This document shows positions 43,863 to 52,861 of a stretch of DNA of 64,000 nt, in pieces. The notes under the pieces are model-generated. The model made no database searches, was not told the DNA's origin, and saw only the letters and a list, made by a program, of their open reading frames with translations. This DNA comes from an uncultured Paracoccaceae bacterium (GTDB lineage Bacteria > Pseudomonadota > Alphaproteobacteria > Rhodobacterales > Rhodobacteraceae): contig CANMFL010000003.1 of the NCBI GenBank assembly GCA_947497185.1, positions 124,001 to 188,000 on the forward strand, written 5' to 3'. Numbering within the stretch: position 1 is the first letter of the stretch; each line of letters opens with the position of its first letter. The translations under genes and the position numbers were made by a program.

Positions 43863-44684
43863 CTACCGATTGGATATGGCGAAGACACAACCGTCAGACA
43901 CAAGTTGCGGCGGCGTTTGGCACAGGCCTTTGGCGACATTGAACGCGGCCAGAACCTTTGGCACATAAGCGCGGGTCTCTGGATAAGGTGGCACACCGTT
44001 GTTATCGCGCACGGCCCCCTCGCCTGCATTATAACCTGCCAGCACGAGAATCGGGTCTTTATCGAAGTGTTTCATGAGCCAAGCGAGGTAGGCGACGCCT
44101 GCTTTGATATTCTCAGTGGGGTTTACGCGGTCTGTGACACCGAATCGCGCAGCCGTGGCAGGCATCAGTTGCATCAAGCCAACAGCGCCTGCATGGCTTT
44201 CCGCCTGAACTTGCCCAGCGCTTTCGATCGAGATCAATGCAAGAACAAGAGCAGGCGAGACGTCAGTCCCAACTGTTTCGCGTAGAATCGTCATGCCGTG
44301 CGTTTGTGCTATGTCCTGAAGCGTCTGCAACCGTGGTGCGGGCACCGAATTGCCGCCCGGAGGGTTGTTAATCAGGTTTAACGCGATCTCCAGCCGACCA
44401 GGACCACTATCAGCGCGGGCGGGCGAGACGGATGACCAGAACCATTCCATCCCAGAGGACGTACGCGGTTGCTGCGGTTGCGCCGACGCGGGCGTACCAG
44501 CGGCCGCAGGCGTGACGGGCGCACGTGGCGCAACCTGCACACTAATACGGTTGGAAGCACCAGCGGTCGGCACGGTCACCCGTCGGAACGTAAAGTCTGG
44601 TTGAAGGCGCTTAATTTCAGCCGCGATGGGCCCAGCAGCGCAAATAAGCGCAAGCGCCGCTGCAAAAGCGGTTCGAATATACAT
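43863..44684 (-). CDS. Soluble lytic transglycosylase (SLT domain)
   Basis: 273 residues. A signal peptide (YIRTAFAAALALICAAGPIAA) exports it to the periplasm. The C-terminal SLT domain shows the catalytic Glu in ALISIESAGQVQ, then AVGLMQLMPATAARFG and LAGYNAGEGAV, the goose-lysozyme-like motifs for cleaving peptidoglycan between MurNAc and GlcNAc. A proline/alanine-rich linker covers residues about 45-85. The start at ATG 44684 is preferred over the TTG two codons upstream. The gene is divergent from the Tad locus; a link to pilus passage through the wall is possible but unproven. Confidence 0.9.
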   Translation of the reverse strand: MYIRTAFAAALALICAAGPIAAEIKRLQPDFTFRRVTVPTAGASNRISVQVAPRAPVTPAAAGTPASAQPQQPRTSSGMEWFWSSVSPARADSGPGRLEIALNLINNPPGGNSVPAPRLQTLQDIAQTHGMTILRETVGTDVSPALVLALISIESAGQVQAESHAGAVGLMQLMPATAARFGVTDRVNPTENIKAGVAYLAWLMKHFDKDPILVLAGYNAGEGAVRDNNGVPPYPETRAYVPKVLAAFNVAKGLCQTPPQLVSDGCVFAISNR

Positions 44685-45038
44685 TACCAATGTCCTGCCG
44701 ACGTTTCTTATTATTACTATTCATGCCCGTTTCCGGCTCAATTACCAGCAAAACGAAAACAATGGGTCAATTCAGTTTCAATTGGACGCTAAAACGCAAC
44801 GGATCGTAGGGTTAACTCAATAGGGATATACTTTAATGTACAGCAAAAACCGTGACTTAATCGAAAAATCCGACTTTTCGCACTGGGGCGTAAAATTGCA
44901 CCAACCACGACAAATTCTTGCCGCAATCAACCGTCAAAACTAACACATCCAAAGCGGGGATCGAGCCAACAAGAGGCCGGCACGAGACGATCCGCCAAGG
45001 TCATAGAAAATCTAGCGATACCCTGAGGAGGGAATTAA
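44685..45038. other. Noncoding leader between transglycosylase and flp1
   Basis: About 350 bases without a credible gene. They must hold the transglycosylase promoter and the promoter and leader of the first pilin gene. Visible are short dyads (CGAAAA / TTTTCG near 44860-44880; GGATCG / CGATCC at 44958-44993) and, at the right end, a very strong Shine-Dalgarno GAGGAGGG (45025-45032) seven bases before the flp1 ATG. No full CtrA box (TTAA-N7-TTAA) and no sigma-54 site was found in it. Confidence 0.6.
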
Positions 45039-45221
45039 ATGCTTAACTTTATTAAAAACTTCACAAACGACGAAGACGGCGCAGTAACAGTAGACTGGGT
45101 TGTTTTGACAGCTGCAATCGTTGCTCTGGGCCTTGTTGTTGGTACAGCCGTTTCTTCCGGCGCAAAGACTAAAACTGACTCGCTTGTTTCCCAAATGATT
45201 TCTTCCGGCACAACTCCTTAA
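45039..45221 (+). CDS. flp: Flp-type pilin, first copy
   Basis: 60 residues, the precursor of a type IVb (Flp) pilin, the main subunit of Tad pili. The leader ends in DEDGA; cleavage after Gly would give AVTVDWVVLTAAIVALG, a hydrophobic N-terminal helix. The usual Flp motif has Glu-Tyr at mature positions 5-6; here it is Asp-Trp. The strong GAGGAGGG ribosome site and the perfect terminator directly after the gene fit high, separate expression of the major pilin. Confidence 0.92.
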   Translation: MLNFIKNFTNDEDGAVTVDWVVLTAAIVALGLVVGTAVSSGAKTKTDSLVSQMISSGTTP

Positions 45222-45263
45222 GCTGAGTTTGCGAGCTAAGTTTTAACTGAATTCGCTAAGATA

Positions 45264-45299
45264 ATTGAGGCCACACTGCATGAGCAGTGTGGCCTCAAT
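45264..45299 (+). terminator. Strong terminator after flp1
   Basis: ATTGAGGCCACACTGC (45264-45279) and GCAGTGTGGCCTCAAT (45284-45299) form a perfect 16-bp stem with an ATGA loop, followed by ACTTTTC. It lies 42 bp after the stop of the first pilin and before the second, so most pilin transcripts should end here. Confidence 0.88.
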
Positions 45300-45428
45300 A
45301 CTTTTCAAGTTTGAAACTAACGAAAATTGTACCGACTTACTTCTCTGAAAATTCATAGCTTAGCCACGAATCCGCCACATACTGGCGACATAGATTATCG
45401 TGAATAATACGCCTGCGGAGCCACAAAC

Positions 45429-45614
45429 ATGAAAAATTCATTTGTTGCCTTTTGGACCGACGAAGACGGTGCAATCACAGTGGACTGGGTTGTTTTGACA
45501 GCCGCGGCCGTGGCATTGGGGCTTTTGGTGATTGGCACAATTCAGACAGGATCTTTGACCACCATTACACAAATGTGGACAGATGTTGATGCAGGCATCG
45601 CGGCGATCAAGTAA
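45429..45614 (+). CDS. Flp-type pilin, second copy
   Basis: 61 residues. It shares the DEDGA-x-TVDWVVLTAA block with the first pilin at both protein and DNA level, so it is a diverged duplicate. The C-terminal part differs (SLTTITQMWTDVDAGIAAIK instead of the Ser/Thr/Lys-rich tail), which would change the surface of the fibre or make it a minor pilin. It has its own region upstream with a GCGGAG ribosome site, and cpaB follows after 67 bp. Confidence 0.88.
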   Translation: MKNSFVAFWTDEDGAITVDWVVLTAAAVALGLLVIGTIQTGSLTTITQMWTDVDAGIAAIK

Positions 45615-45681
45615 CGTCACAACACGCGACCTCGGGCAAAGGTGCGGTTTGTGGATATAAAAAAATGTTGAGGTAAATAAA

Positions 45682-46551
45682 ATGCGTTCAGTTTTCGGTT
45701 TAGTCCTGATTATCGGCATGGGGCTTGCAGGCTTTGCGGTCTATATGGTGAACGGATACGTCAGCCAGACGCAAAGCGAACGTGATTTGCTGTTACAACG
45801 CGCCGCCACGGTTATACCGACGGTCGCAGTTTATGCTGTTAATCGTCCGATGAAATACGGTGAAACGCTCACGTCTGATGATGTCGAACTCATTCAATAC
45901 GCCGAACCCCATCTTCCTGAAGGTGTGTTCCGCACGGAAGAAGCTTTGTTTCCTGAAGGTGACGAAGAATTGCGCGTTGTGACCCGCCCGATGGAGATCA
46001 ACGAACCCGTTTTAGCTGTTAAAGTTACGGCACCTGGTGAAATTGCGGGCATCACGTCCTTGCTAAGCCCTGGGATGCGCGCCTTTACGATTAGCGTAGA
46101 CGTGCAATCCGGTGTGTCCGGCTTCTTGCGTCCCGGCGACCGCGTTGACGTTTACTGGTCCGGCAACATGCGCACGGCAGGTGGCGACAACGAAAACATT
46201 ACTCAGTTGATCCTGACATCAGTCGAATTGATCGCGATTGACCAGACTGCGGACAACAATCGTAGCGATGCTGCAATCGCGCGGACTGTTACAGTTCAGG
46301 TCACGCCAGCCCACGTTGCCGCATTGACCCAAGCCAGCGCGACCGGAAAGCTGTCACTGTCGCTTGTTGGTGCTGGAGATACAGAAACTCTTTCCGCCAT
46401 CGCAATGGATCAACGCACCCTGCTCGGCGTTGAAGAAGCACCCGAAGTTGTCGTCGAGGCGCCCGCTGTTGTTGAAGCCCCAAAGCAGTGCTTCATCAAA
46501 CAGCGCAGCGGTGCTCAGGTTGTGGAAGTTGAGATCCCCTGCACGAACTAA
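45682..46551 (+). CDS. cpaB: Tad pilus assembly protein CpaB (RcpC)
   Basis: 289 residues. One N-terminal membrane helix (VFGLVLIIGMGLAGFAVYMV) and a SAF-type domain (VYAVNRPMKYGETLTSDDVE near 48-67) are followed by the RcpC domain (GMRAFTISVDVQSGVSGFLRPGDRVDVYW). The C-terminus has a Val/Glu/Ala-rich linker and two Cys. CpaB is periplasmic, works with the CpaC secretin and may bind peptidoglycan. A T-rich intrinsic terminator follows. Confidence 0.93.
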   Translation: MRSVFGLVLIIGMGLAGFAVYMVNGYVSQTQSERDLLLQRAATVIPTVAVYAVNRPMKYGETLTSDDVELIQYAEPHLPEGVFRTEEALFPEGDEELRVVTRPMEINEPVLAVKVTAPGEIAGITSLLSPGMRAFTISVDVQSGVSGFLRPGDRVDVYWSGNMRTAGGDNENITQLILTSVELIAIDQTADNNRSDAAIARTVTVQVTPAHVAALTQASATGKLSLSLVGAGDTETLSAIAMDQRTLLGVEEAPEVVVEAPAVVEAPKQCFIKQRSGAQVVEVEIPCTN

Positions 46552-46574
46552 GCGGGATCGAACGACAGTAATAC

Positions 46575-46607
46575 GGGGCATCGCTGACAAAAGCGGTGCC
46601 CCTTTTT
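46575..46607 (+). terminator. Intrinsic terminator after cpaB
   Basis: GGGGCATCGC (46575-46584) pairs with GCGGTGCCCC (46593-46602), with one G-U pair, and is followed directly by TTTTT (46603-46607). This is a textbook intrinsic terminator 24 bp after the cpaB stop, implying that cpaC has its own promoter in the next 200 bp. Confidence 0.88.
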
Positions 46608-46814
46608 CGTAGGCGACGCCGCGTTATTGACATCGCAGCCGCTCATTTTGTCGCGTCCACACAAGGGGTTTGGCACCATCTGTTGCCAGTTATCCACATA
46701 AGGAGCGGCCTCCAACGCATTGATTCTTGCAATAAATGCGTAACCAATGCATCGTCACCCCACACCGGGCGCTAAGACCCATTTAACGAGGCGTGATCGG
46801 AGAGGCAGGTCACC

Positions 46815-48242
46815 ATGACATATTCGAACTTTATCAAGGCCGCACTTGCGGGCTTGGCATTGTCGTTCGCGACAGTGCCAACCTCAAGTGCCGCAGAAAC
46901 TTTACGCGTATTACGCGGCTCGACTTCAAGCGCACTGCAAGTGCCAATGAACCGCGCCGTTGTCGTCGAAAGCGATTCTGCGTTTACGGAATTATCCATT
47001 GCAAACCCTGGCATCGCCGACATCTCGTCGCTGTCAGACCGCACAATTTATGTGCTTGGCAAGGAACCAGGGCGCACAACACTTACTTTATTAGGAGCCG
47101 ATGGGCGCCTGATTACAAATGTCGAAGTCCACGTGACCCCCGACATTGCAGAATTCAAAGAGCGTCTGGAACAGATCCTACCGGGCGAAAACATTGAAGT
47201 ACGCACAGCCAACGACGGCATTGTTCTTTCTGGCACGGTATCATCCATCGCCCGTCTGGACCGCGCCCTTGAATTGGCGAACCGGTATGCACCAGAGCGG
47301 GTTTCGAACCTGATGGTTGTTGGCGGTACACAGCAGGTTATGTTGAAAGTCCGCTTTGCAGAAATGCAGCGGTCAGTCAGTAAATCACTCTCATCCTCAC
47401 TCGCAGTTCAAGGCACAGGTCTTGGCGGTGATTTGGGTGTATCAGCGGGCACAGGCACGTTGAACAACTCTTCTGGTGTCGCAAATACATTCGGCGGTTC
47501 AATCCCCGGCTCGAACCAAAACGACGGTGCGTTCCTTTTCGGGTTTAACGCAGGTGGCCTCGAAGTGGGCATCTTGTTGGAAGCCTTGGAAAGCCGCGGC
47601 GTTGTTCGCACATTGGCAGAACCAAACCTGACGGCCCTCAGCGGGCAAGAAGCAAAGTTCCTTGCGGGTGGTGAATATCCGGTTCCTGGCGAATCTGATG
47701 CCGGCGGAGTCACGATTGAATACAAACCTTTTGGTGTTGAGCTAAACTTCATCCCACGGGTTATTGATCAAGACATCATCAACCTCGAGTTGGTTGCTGC
47801 GGTATCGTCCATCGATCCATCAAACGGGATTTCGGTGAATGGCTTTACTGTGGACGCGTTCACACGTCGCGAAACATCAACAACTGTTGAAATGCGTGAC
47901 GGCGAAAGCTTTGCCATCGCGGGTCTGTTGTCTGATGACTTTACTGATCTGAATGGTCAGGTGCCATGGTTGGGCGACGTGCCTGTGCTTGGGTCCCTGT
48001 TCCGGTCAGCGGAATATGCACGCAAACAAACAGAGCTGGTGATTATCGTAACACCACATCTGGTCACACCAACACGCGGCGAAGCGCTAGCCTTGCCAAC
48101 TGACCGTGTGCGTCCACCGACCGAGCGTGAATTGTTCCTGTTTGGCCGTGTTGCCGCAGGCGATGCACCAACAACTGGTGGTGCTGGTGAAGTTGCGCGC
48201 CAAGACTTTAGCGGGTCTTACGGCTACGTGCTGGACGATTGA
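46815..48242 (+). CDS. cpaC: Tad pilus secretin CpaC (RcpA)
   Basis: 475 residues. A signal peptide (AALAGLALSFATVPTSSAAE) is followed by a pilus-secretin N-terminal domain and a BON-like segment (NDGIVLSGTVSSIARLDRAL), then the secretin barrel (LEALESRGVVRTLAEPNLTA, then GQEAKFLAGGEYPVP, and TELVIIVTPHLVTP). It forms the outer-membrane channel of the Tad pilus. The 263-bp gap before it carries a TGGCA-N8-TGCCA dyad and a TTATCCACA nonamer. Confidence 0.95.
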   Translation: MTYSNFIKAALAGLALSFATVPTSSAAETLRVLRGSTSSALQVPMNRAVVVESDSAFTELSIANPGIADISSLSDRTIYVLGKEPGRTTLTLLGADGRLITNVEVHVTPDIAEFKERLEQILPGENIEVRTANDGIVLSGTVSSIARLDRALELANRYAPERVSNLMVVGGTQQVMLKVRFAEMQRSVSKSLSSSLAVQGTGLGGDLGVSAGTGTLNNSSGVANTFGGSIPGSNQNDGAFLFGFNAGGLEVGILLEALESRGVVRTLAEPNLTALSGQEAKFLAGGEYPVPGESDAGGVTIEYKPFGVELNFIPRVIDQDIINLELVAAVSSIDPSNGISVNGFTVDAFTRRETSTTVEMRDGESFAIAGLLSDDFTDLNGQVPWLGDVPVLGSLFRSAEYARKQTELVIIVTPHLVTPTRGEALALPTDRVRPPTERELFLFGRVAAGDAPTTGGAGEVARQDFSGSYGYVLDD

Positions 48243-48256
48243 GAGGGAATGATCCA

Positions 48257-48907
48257 ATGAAAATCTATCTGTCAGCCCTTGCTGCACTGGCTTTCCTAGC
48301 AGCTTGCGACCAAACATCAGGTGGGGCGTTTGATCGCCCGCTTGGCTCGGAATTGGATAATAGCGATTTCGGCAATGCGACGATGACCAACCATATGGCC
48401 CAAACAGGCCAGAACAATTTGACCATCAACTTGCAACGCCGTTTCGCGTCCGAAGTCGAATCGACTGTGAACTTTGCATTCAACTCTGACGTACTGGACG
48501 GCGCCGCACGTGCGACGCTGACCCAGCAGGCCAACTGGATCAAACAATTCCCAGAAGTGCGCTTCAAAGTGTTTGGTCATACCGATCTGGTTGGGTCCAA
48601 TGCGTATAACCGTCGACTTGGTTTGCGCCGCGCCCAAGCTGTTGTGGCATATCTTTCGTCACAAGGCATCAGCCGGACCCGCTTGGAAGCTCTCGTATCA
48701 TTCGGTGAAGAACAGCCGCTTGTTGCGACACAATCCATGGAACGCCGTAACCGTCGCACGATTACCGAAGTATCCGGCTTCGTCGATGGCGATGGTATGG
48801 AGCTGAACGGCAAATACGCGGCTGTAATCTTCCGCGAATACGTCGCAAGCGCTGTCCCGCCGACAACGGTTAGCCAGACCCAAGCACCGACTGCTTCGGC
48901 TGAATAA
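48257..48907 (+). CDS. OmpA-family lipoprotein in the Tad locus
   Basis: 216 residues. A lipoprotein signal (LAALAFLAACDQTSGG, lipobox LAAC) is followed by an OmpA peptidoglycan-binding domain (FNSDVLDGAARATLTQQANW, then FGHTDLVGSNAYNRRLGLRRA). The C-terminus is Thr/Ala-rich. In many Tad loci the lipoprotein at this place is CpaD; here an OmpA-type lipoprotein sits between cpaC and cpaE and probably anchors or pilots the secretin. A strong hairpin follows it. Confidence 0.88.
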   Translation: MKIYLSALAALAFLAACDQTSGGAFDRPLGSELDNSDFGNATMTNHMAQTGQNNLTINLQRRFASEVESTVNFAFNSDVLDGAARATLTQQANWIKQFPEVRFKVFGHTDLVGSNAYNRRLGLRRAQAVVAYLSSQGISRTRLEALVSFGEEQPLVATQSMERRNRRTITEVSGFVDGDGMELNGKYAAVIFREYVASAVPPTTVSQTQAPTASAE

Positions 48908-48939
48908 ACCTAGATAAAACTCTTTATCTGATCGAAAAT

Positions 48940-48969
48940 GTTGACGCGGCCTTAACGGGCCGCGTCAAC
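48940..48969 (+). terminator. Perfect hairpin between the OmpA lipoprotein gene and cpaE
   Basis: GTTGACGCGGCC (48940-48951) and GGCCGCGTCAAC (48958-48969) pair over 12 bp with loop TTAACG, followed by AACGTTTAAA. It sits 33 bp after the lipoprotein gene; the remaining 195 bp up to cpaE are long enough for a new promoter. Confidence 0.65.
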
Positions 48970-49165
48970 AACGTTTAAAAATATCCATGATCGTTGCCAA
49001 TTATCGCACAAAGGCGATCTTTTGGCCAAAATCTCGACATGTTTGAGGGCCAAAACCACATCAAAGGGATTTCTCCGCATTCACTTATGCGGGCCGATTG
49101 ACCAAGGGGCGAAATATTGCCGCCCCAACGTTGACGGAAAAAATCCTGCAATGATGAGGATTTGA

Positions 49166-50413
49166 ATGATGAGCAGCGCAGTTTTGCAGCACGAGCCCCA
49201 ACCGATTGTCGCCTGTACAGTCAGCCGTGATGTGCAGATTTTTGATCTGCTCATTGAGGACATGGAAGCCGCCCTTGGTGAACAATGGGGCGATTTGTCG
49301 TTTGATGACGCCATTCCATTCCTCGCACAGCCCGATGCTGCGTCGCTCAAGTTCCTGACCATTGCGATGGATCACGAGGACGAAGACCAGCTCACCTTGA
49401 TCACAGAGATCATCGCTGGTGCCAAAGCCAAGAACATCAAGGTCATCTTGATTACCGAAGACGTCAGCCCTGCCGCGTTGCACAATTTGTTGCGCGAAGG
49501 TGGTGATGAATTTGTCCCCTACCCGCTTCCTGAAAACGAACTGGCCCGTGCGATCGAACGGGTACTTACCCCGGCCGAAACCATGTCAGTCGCCCCAACC
49601 GACGGCGACGCGCCCCGTAAGAAAAGCGGCGGCGGCAAGAATGGCGTCATCATGCCGGTCCACGGTATGTCCGGCGGCATCGGTGCGACGACCATGGCGG
49701 TAAACCTCGCATGGGAATTGGCCACGCTGGAAAAAGTCGAAGCGCAAAAGGTTTGCCTGCTCGACTTTGACTTCCAGTTCGGTACGACATCCACATATCT
49801 GGACCTGCCCCGCCGCGAGAACATCGTTGAATTGCTCGGCGACACAGAATCCATGGACAGTGAATCCTTCTTGCATGCGCTGACGCCATACGAAGACAAA
49901 CTGCACGTGCTGACAGCGCCGTTTGACATGATCCCGCTTGATCTTGTCGGCCCCGAAGACATTCAGCGGATCATCGATCTGGCGGCGAGCCACTTTGATT
50001 ATGTCGTTATCGACATGCCGTCCACGATGGTGGAATGGTCCCAGACTGTGCTTGACGCAGCCCATGTTTATTTCGGCCTGATCGAGCTTGATATGCGGTC
50101 AGCGCAGAACACACTGCGGATGAAACGCGCGCTCCAAGCCGAAGATTTACCATTCGACAAAATTCGTTTTGTGCTGAACCGCGCCCCTGGTTTCACCGAT
50201 TTGAACGGCAAAGCCCGTATCAAACGGTTGGCTGACAGCCTTGGCATCAGCATCGAAGTTTTACTGCCCGACGGTGGCAAGCCCGTCGCACAAAACGCGG
50301 ACCACGGTCTGCCATTGGGTGCAGGTCTGCCAAAAAATGCATTGCGTAAGGAAATCGCGAAACTCGCGAAATCGGTCCACGAAGTCGGCGCGTCTGAAGC
50401 CGTTCAAGGCTAA
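49166..50413 (+). CDS. cpaE: Tad pilus localisation ATPase CpaE (TadZ)
   Basis: 415 residues. An N-terminal receiver-like domain (about 15-135) is followed by a MinD/ParA-type ATPase. The deviant Walker motif reads SGGIGATTMAVNLAWEL near residue 168, with Ala in place of the usual Lys of GKT. TadZ proteins set the polar site where the pilus machine assembles, and many have atypical P-loops. The ATG at 49166 is followed by a second ATG codon; either may be used. Confidence 0.93.
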   Translation: MMSSAVLQHEPQPIVACTVSRDVQIFDLLIEDMEAALGEQWGDLSFDDAIPFLAQPDAASLKFLTIAMDHEDEDQLTLITEIIAGAKAKNIKVILITEDVSPAALHNLLREGGDEFVPYPLPENELARAIERVLTPAETMSVAPTDGDAPRKKSGGGKNGVIMPVHGMSGGIGATTMAVNLAWELATLEKVEAQKVCLLDFDFQFGTTSTYLDLPRRENIVELLGDTESMDSESFLHALTPYEDKLHVLTAPFDMIPLDLVGPEDIQRIIDLAASHFDYVVIDMPSTMVEWSQTVLDAAHVYFGLIELDMRSAQNTLRMKRALQAEDLPFDKIRFVLNRAPGFTDLNGKARIKRLADSLGISIEVLLPDGGKPVAQNADHGLPLGAGLPKNALRKEIAKLAKSVHEVGASEAVQG

Positions 50414-50430
50414 GGCAAAGGAACAAATTA

Positions 50431-51882
50431 ATGTTTTCTAAATATAAAAAACCTAATGCTGGTGGTGAAACTACCAAAACGACCGCAAAGCCCAATTTGG
50501 CTGCGGTCCCTGAACCTGTGTCCGACATCGCAGCAAAGAAATCTTTGATGCGCGTGATGCCGACAAAAGCAGTCGTCGATGTCGCCGCCGCGGACAAAGA
50601 GAAACGCCGCAAGGTACGTCTTAGCGAGATCAAGCTAGAGCTGCACAAAGCCTTGCTTGATAACCTGAACCTCGCCGCACTTGAATCCGCCTCCGAGGCG
50701 GATTTACGCGCTGAGATCAATGCCATCGCCTCTGAATCGCTTGAGGAAATGGGTATCGTTCTGAACCGCGAAGAGCGGACGACATTGTCGCAAGAATTGT
50801 ACTTTGAGGTAACGGGCCTAGGTCCGCTTGAAACGCTTTTGCAAGACGACACCGTGAACGATATTCTGGTGAACGGTCCGCAACAGGTCTTCGTCGAACG
50901 CGACGGTAAGCTCGAATTGTCGGACGTGACCTTTAAAGATGAAAAGCACTTGATGCGGATCATCGACAAGATCGTATCCGCCGTGGGTCGTCGTGTTGAC
51001 GAAAGTAACCCTTACGTCGATGCGCGCTTGCAAGACGGATCGCGTTTCAACGCCATGGTGCCGCCCGTTGCCGTTGACGGATCGCTCGTTTCCATTCGTA
51101 AGTTTAAAAAAGATAAACTTGGCATTGATGATCTGGTCAAATTTGGCGCGTTCACCGAAGAAATGGCCGCTTATTTGCAAGCCGCCGTTGCGACGCGCCT
51201 GAATATCATCGTCTCCGGCGGTACAGGTTCTGGTAAAACAACAACGTTAAACGCCCTATCATCGTTTATCGACAACGCGGAACGCATCCTGACAATCGAG
51301 GATACTGCGGAACTTCAGCTCCAGCAGATCCACGTAGGACGGATGGAATCCCGTCCACCAAACGTTGAAGGCAAAGGCGAAGTATCCCCGCGCGACTGTC
51401 TAAAAAACGCACTGCGGATGCGTCCAGACCGGATCATCGTCGGTGAGACGCGTGGCGAAGAAGTTATCGACATGTTGCAGGCGATGAACACGGGCCACGA
51501 CGGGTCCATGACCACTATTCACGCCAACAACGCACGTGACGGTATTTCGCGTCTGGAAAACATGATCGCGATGGCCGGAATTGAGATGCCTTTGAAGGCG
51601 GTGCGATCCCAGATTTCATCAGCGGTGAACTTGATCGTGCAGGCTTCACGTCTGCAAGACGGGTCGCGTCGCATGACGTCGATCACTGAAATCACAGGCA
51701 TGGAAGGCGACGTTATTTCCATGCAGGAAGTGTTCCGTTTCCAGCGCGTCGGCCTGACGCCCGATAACAAAATTATCGGCCACTTTACCGCGACCGGTGT
51801 GCGTTCCGCGTATTCCGACCGCTTTAAGCTGTGGGGCTACGATCTGCCGCCGGCTATTTTTGAACCCATGGTTGCGGAGTAA
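50431..51882 (+). CDS. cpaF: Tad secretion ATPase CpaF (TadA)
   Basis: 483 residues. This hexameric ATPase powers pilus extension and retraction. Walker [15 protein letters not shown] is near residues 263-276, the Asp box [12 protein letters not shown] near 288, and the Walker B/His region [30 protein letters not shown] near 331-360 (read here in parts: [19 protein letters not shown]). The N-terminal region is charged and unstructured. It starts 17 bp after cpaE and is followed by tadB after 5 bp. Confidence 0.96.
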   Translation: MFSKYKKPNAGGETTKTTAKPNLAAVPEPVSDIAAKKSLMRVMPTKAVVDVAAADKEKRRKVRLSEIKLELHKALLDNLNLAALESASEADLRAEINAIASESLEEMGIVLNREERTTLSQELYFEVTGLGPLETLLQDDTVNDILVNGPQQVFVERDGKLELSDVTFKDEKHLMRIIDKIVSAVGRRVDESNPYVDARLQDGSRFNAMVPPVAVDGSLVSIRKFKKDKLGIDDLVKFGAFTEEMAAYLQAAVATRLNIIVSGGTGSGKTTTLNALSSFIDNAERILTIEDTAELQLQQIHVGRMESRPPNVEGKGEVSPRDCLKNALRMRPDRIIVGETRGEEVIDMLQAMNTGHDGSMTTIHANNARDGISRLENMIAMAGIEMPLKAVRSQISSAVNLIVQASRLQDGSRRMTSITEITGMEGDVISMQEVFRFQRVGLTPDNKIIGHFTATGVRSAYSDRFKLWGYDLPPAIFEPMVAE

Positions 51883-51887
51883 ATCCA

Positions 51888-52853
51888 ATGATTTCAGCAC
51901 AACCCGTCATTTACGTCGTTATTTTCATCGCCGTTTTGTTGCTGGTCCAAGGTGTGTATTTGCTGATCTTTGGCAAATCCGTGCAACTGGACAACAAAGT
52001 GAACCGTCGTCTCGCCTTGCTTGAAAAAGGCGGTCAGCGCGAACAGGTTTTAGAGCAGCTGCGCAAAGAAATGACGCAGCACATGAAATCGCAAAGCATC
52101 CCGCTTTATTCGATTTTGGCGTCCAAAGCGCAAAAAGCGAACATTGTCTTTACGCCAGTGCAGTTGATCATGGTGATGGCCGGTGCCAGCGTCGCGGCCT
52201 TCGTCGGCCTGACGTTCGGAACCGAAGTTGAACCGCTTGTGCGGACCTTTGTGTCCATTGGTATGGGCGTCGGCGGCGTTTACATGTGGATTTCACGCAA
52301 AGCGAACAAGCGGATGGCGATGATCGAAGAACAACTGCCCGAAGCGGTTGAACTGATGGTCCGGTCTTTGCGTGTTGGACACCCGTTCTCGTCCGCCATT
52401 CAAATCGTTGCAAAAGAAATTCCCGATCCGTTGGGCACCGAAATGGGCATGATCTCGGACGAGGCCGCATATGGTCGCGACATGGGCGAAACCCTCAAGG
52501 CGATGGCTGAACGCCTGGACATGCAAGACATGCGTTTCTTGGCCGTTGCAGTAACCATTCAGCAACAATCAGGTGGTAACCTTGCGGAAATTCTGCACGG
52601 CTTGGCTCAAGTTATCCGCGCCCGTTTCCGGCTGTTTCGCCGGGTTAAGGCGATCACGGCCGAGGCCCAGTGGTCCGGTAAATTGCTTTCTGCATTCCCA
52701 ATTTTAGCGCTGATCACGATCAACGTCATCCAACCCAACTACTTTGATGACGTGATGGAAACCGACGTATTCATCCCTGCTTGTCTGGTGGTCGCTGCGT
52801 TCTTGATCGCGAACATGATCGTTATGCGGTCGCTCGTGAATATTAAGGTCTGA
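51888..52853 (+). CDS. tadB: Tad inner-membrane platform protein TadB
   Basis: 321 residues of the GspF/TadB family. An N-terminal helix (VVIFIAVLLLVQGVYLLIFG), a central pair and a C-terminal pair of helices flank the T2SF domain (LPEAVELMVRSLRVGHPFSS near residue 148). It forms the membrane platform with TadC on which CpaF acts. The start is 6 bp after the cpaF stop. Confidence 0.93.
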   Translation: MISAQPVIYVVIFIAVLLLVQGVYLLIFGKSVQLDNKVNRRLALLEKGGQREQVLEQLRKEMTQHMKSQSIPLYSILASKAQKANIVFTPVQLIMVMAGASVAAFVGLTFGTEVEPLVRTFVSIGMGVGGVYMWISRKANKRMAMIEEQLPEAVELMVRSLRVGHPFSSAIQIVAKEIPDPLGTEMGMISDEAAYGRDMGETLKAMAERLDMQDMRFLAVAVTIQQQSGGNLAEILHGLAQVIRARFRLFRRVKAITAEAQWSGKLLSAFPILALITINVIQPNYFDDVMETDVFIPACLVVAAFLIANMIVMRSLVNIKV

Positions 52854-52861
52854 GGTTTATT

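Noticed and set aside
46671..46688. A sigma-54-like TTGGCAC...TTGCC before cpaC
   Set aside because: The distance between the GG and GC elements is 11 bases rather than the required 10; the stretch is better read as a TGGCA-N8-TGCCA dyad.
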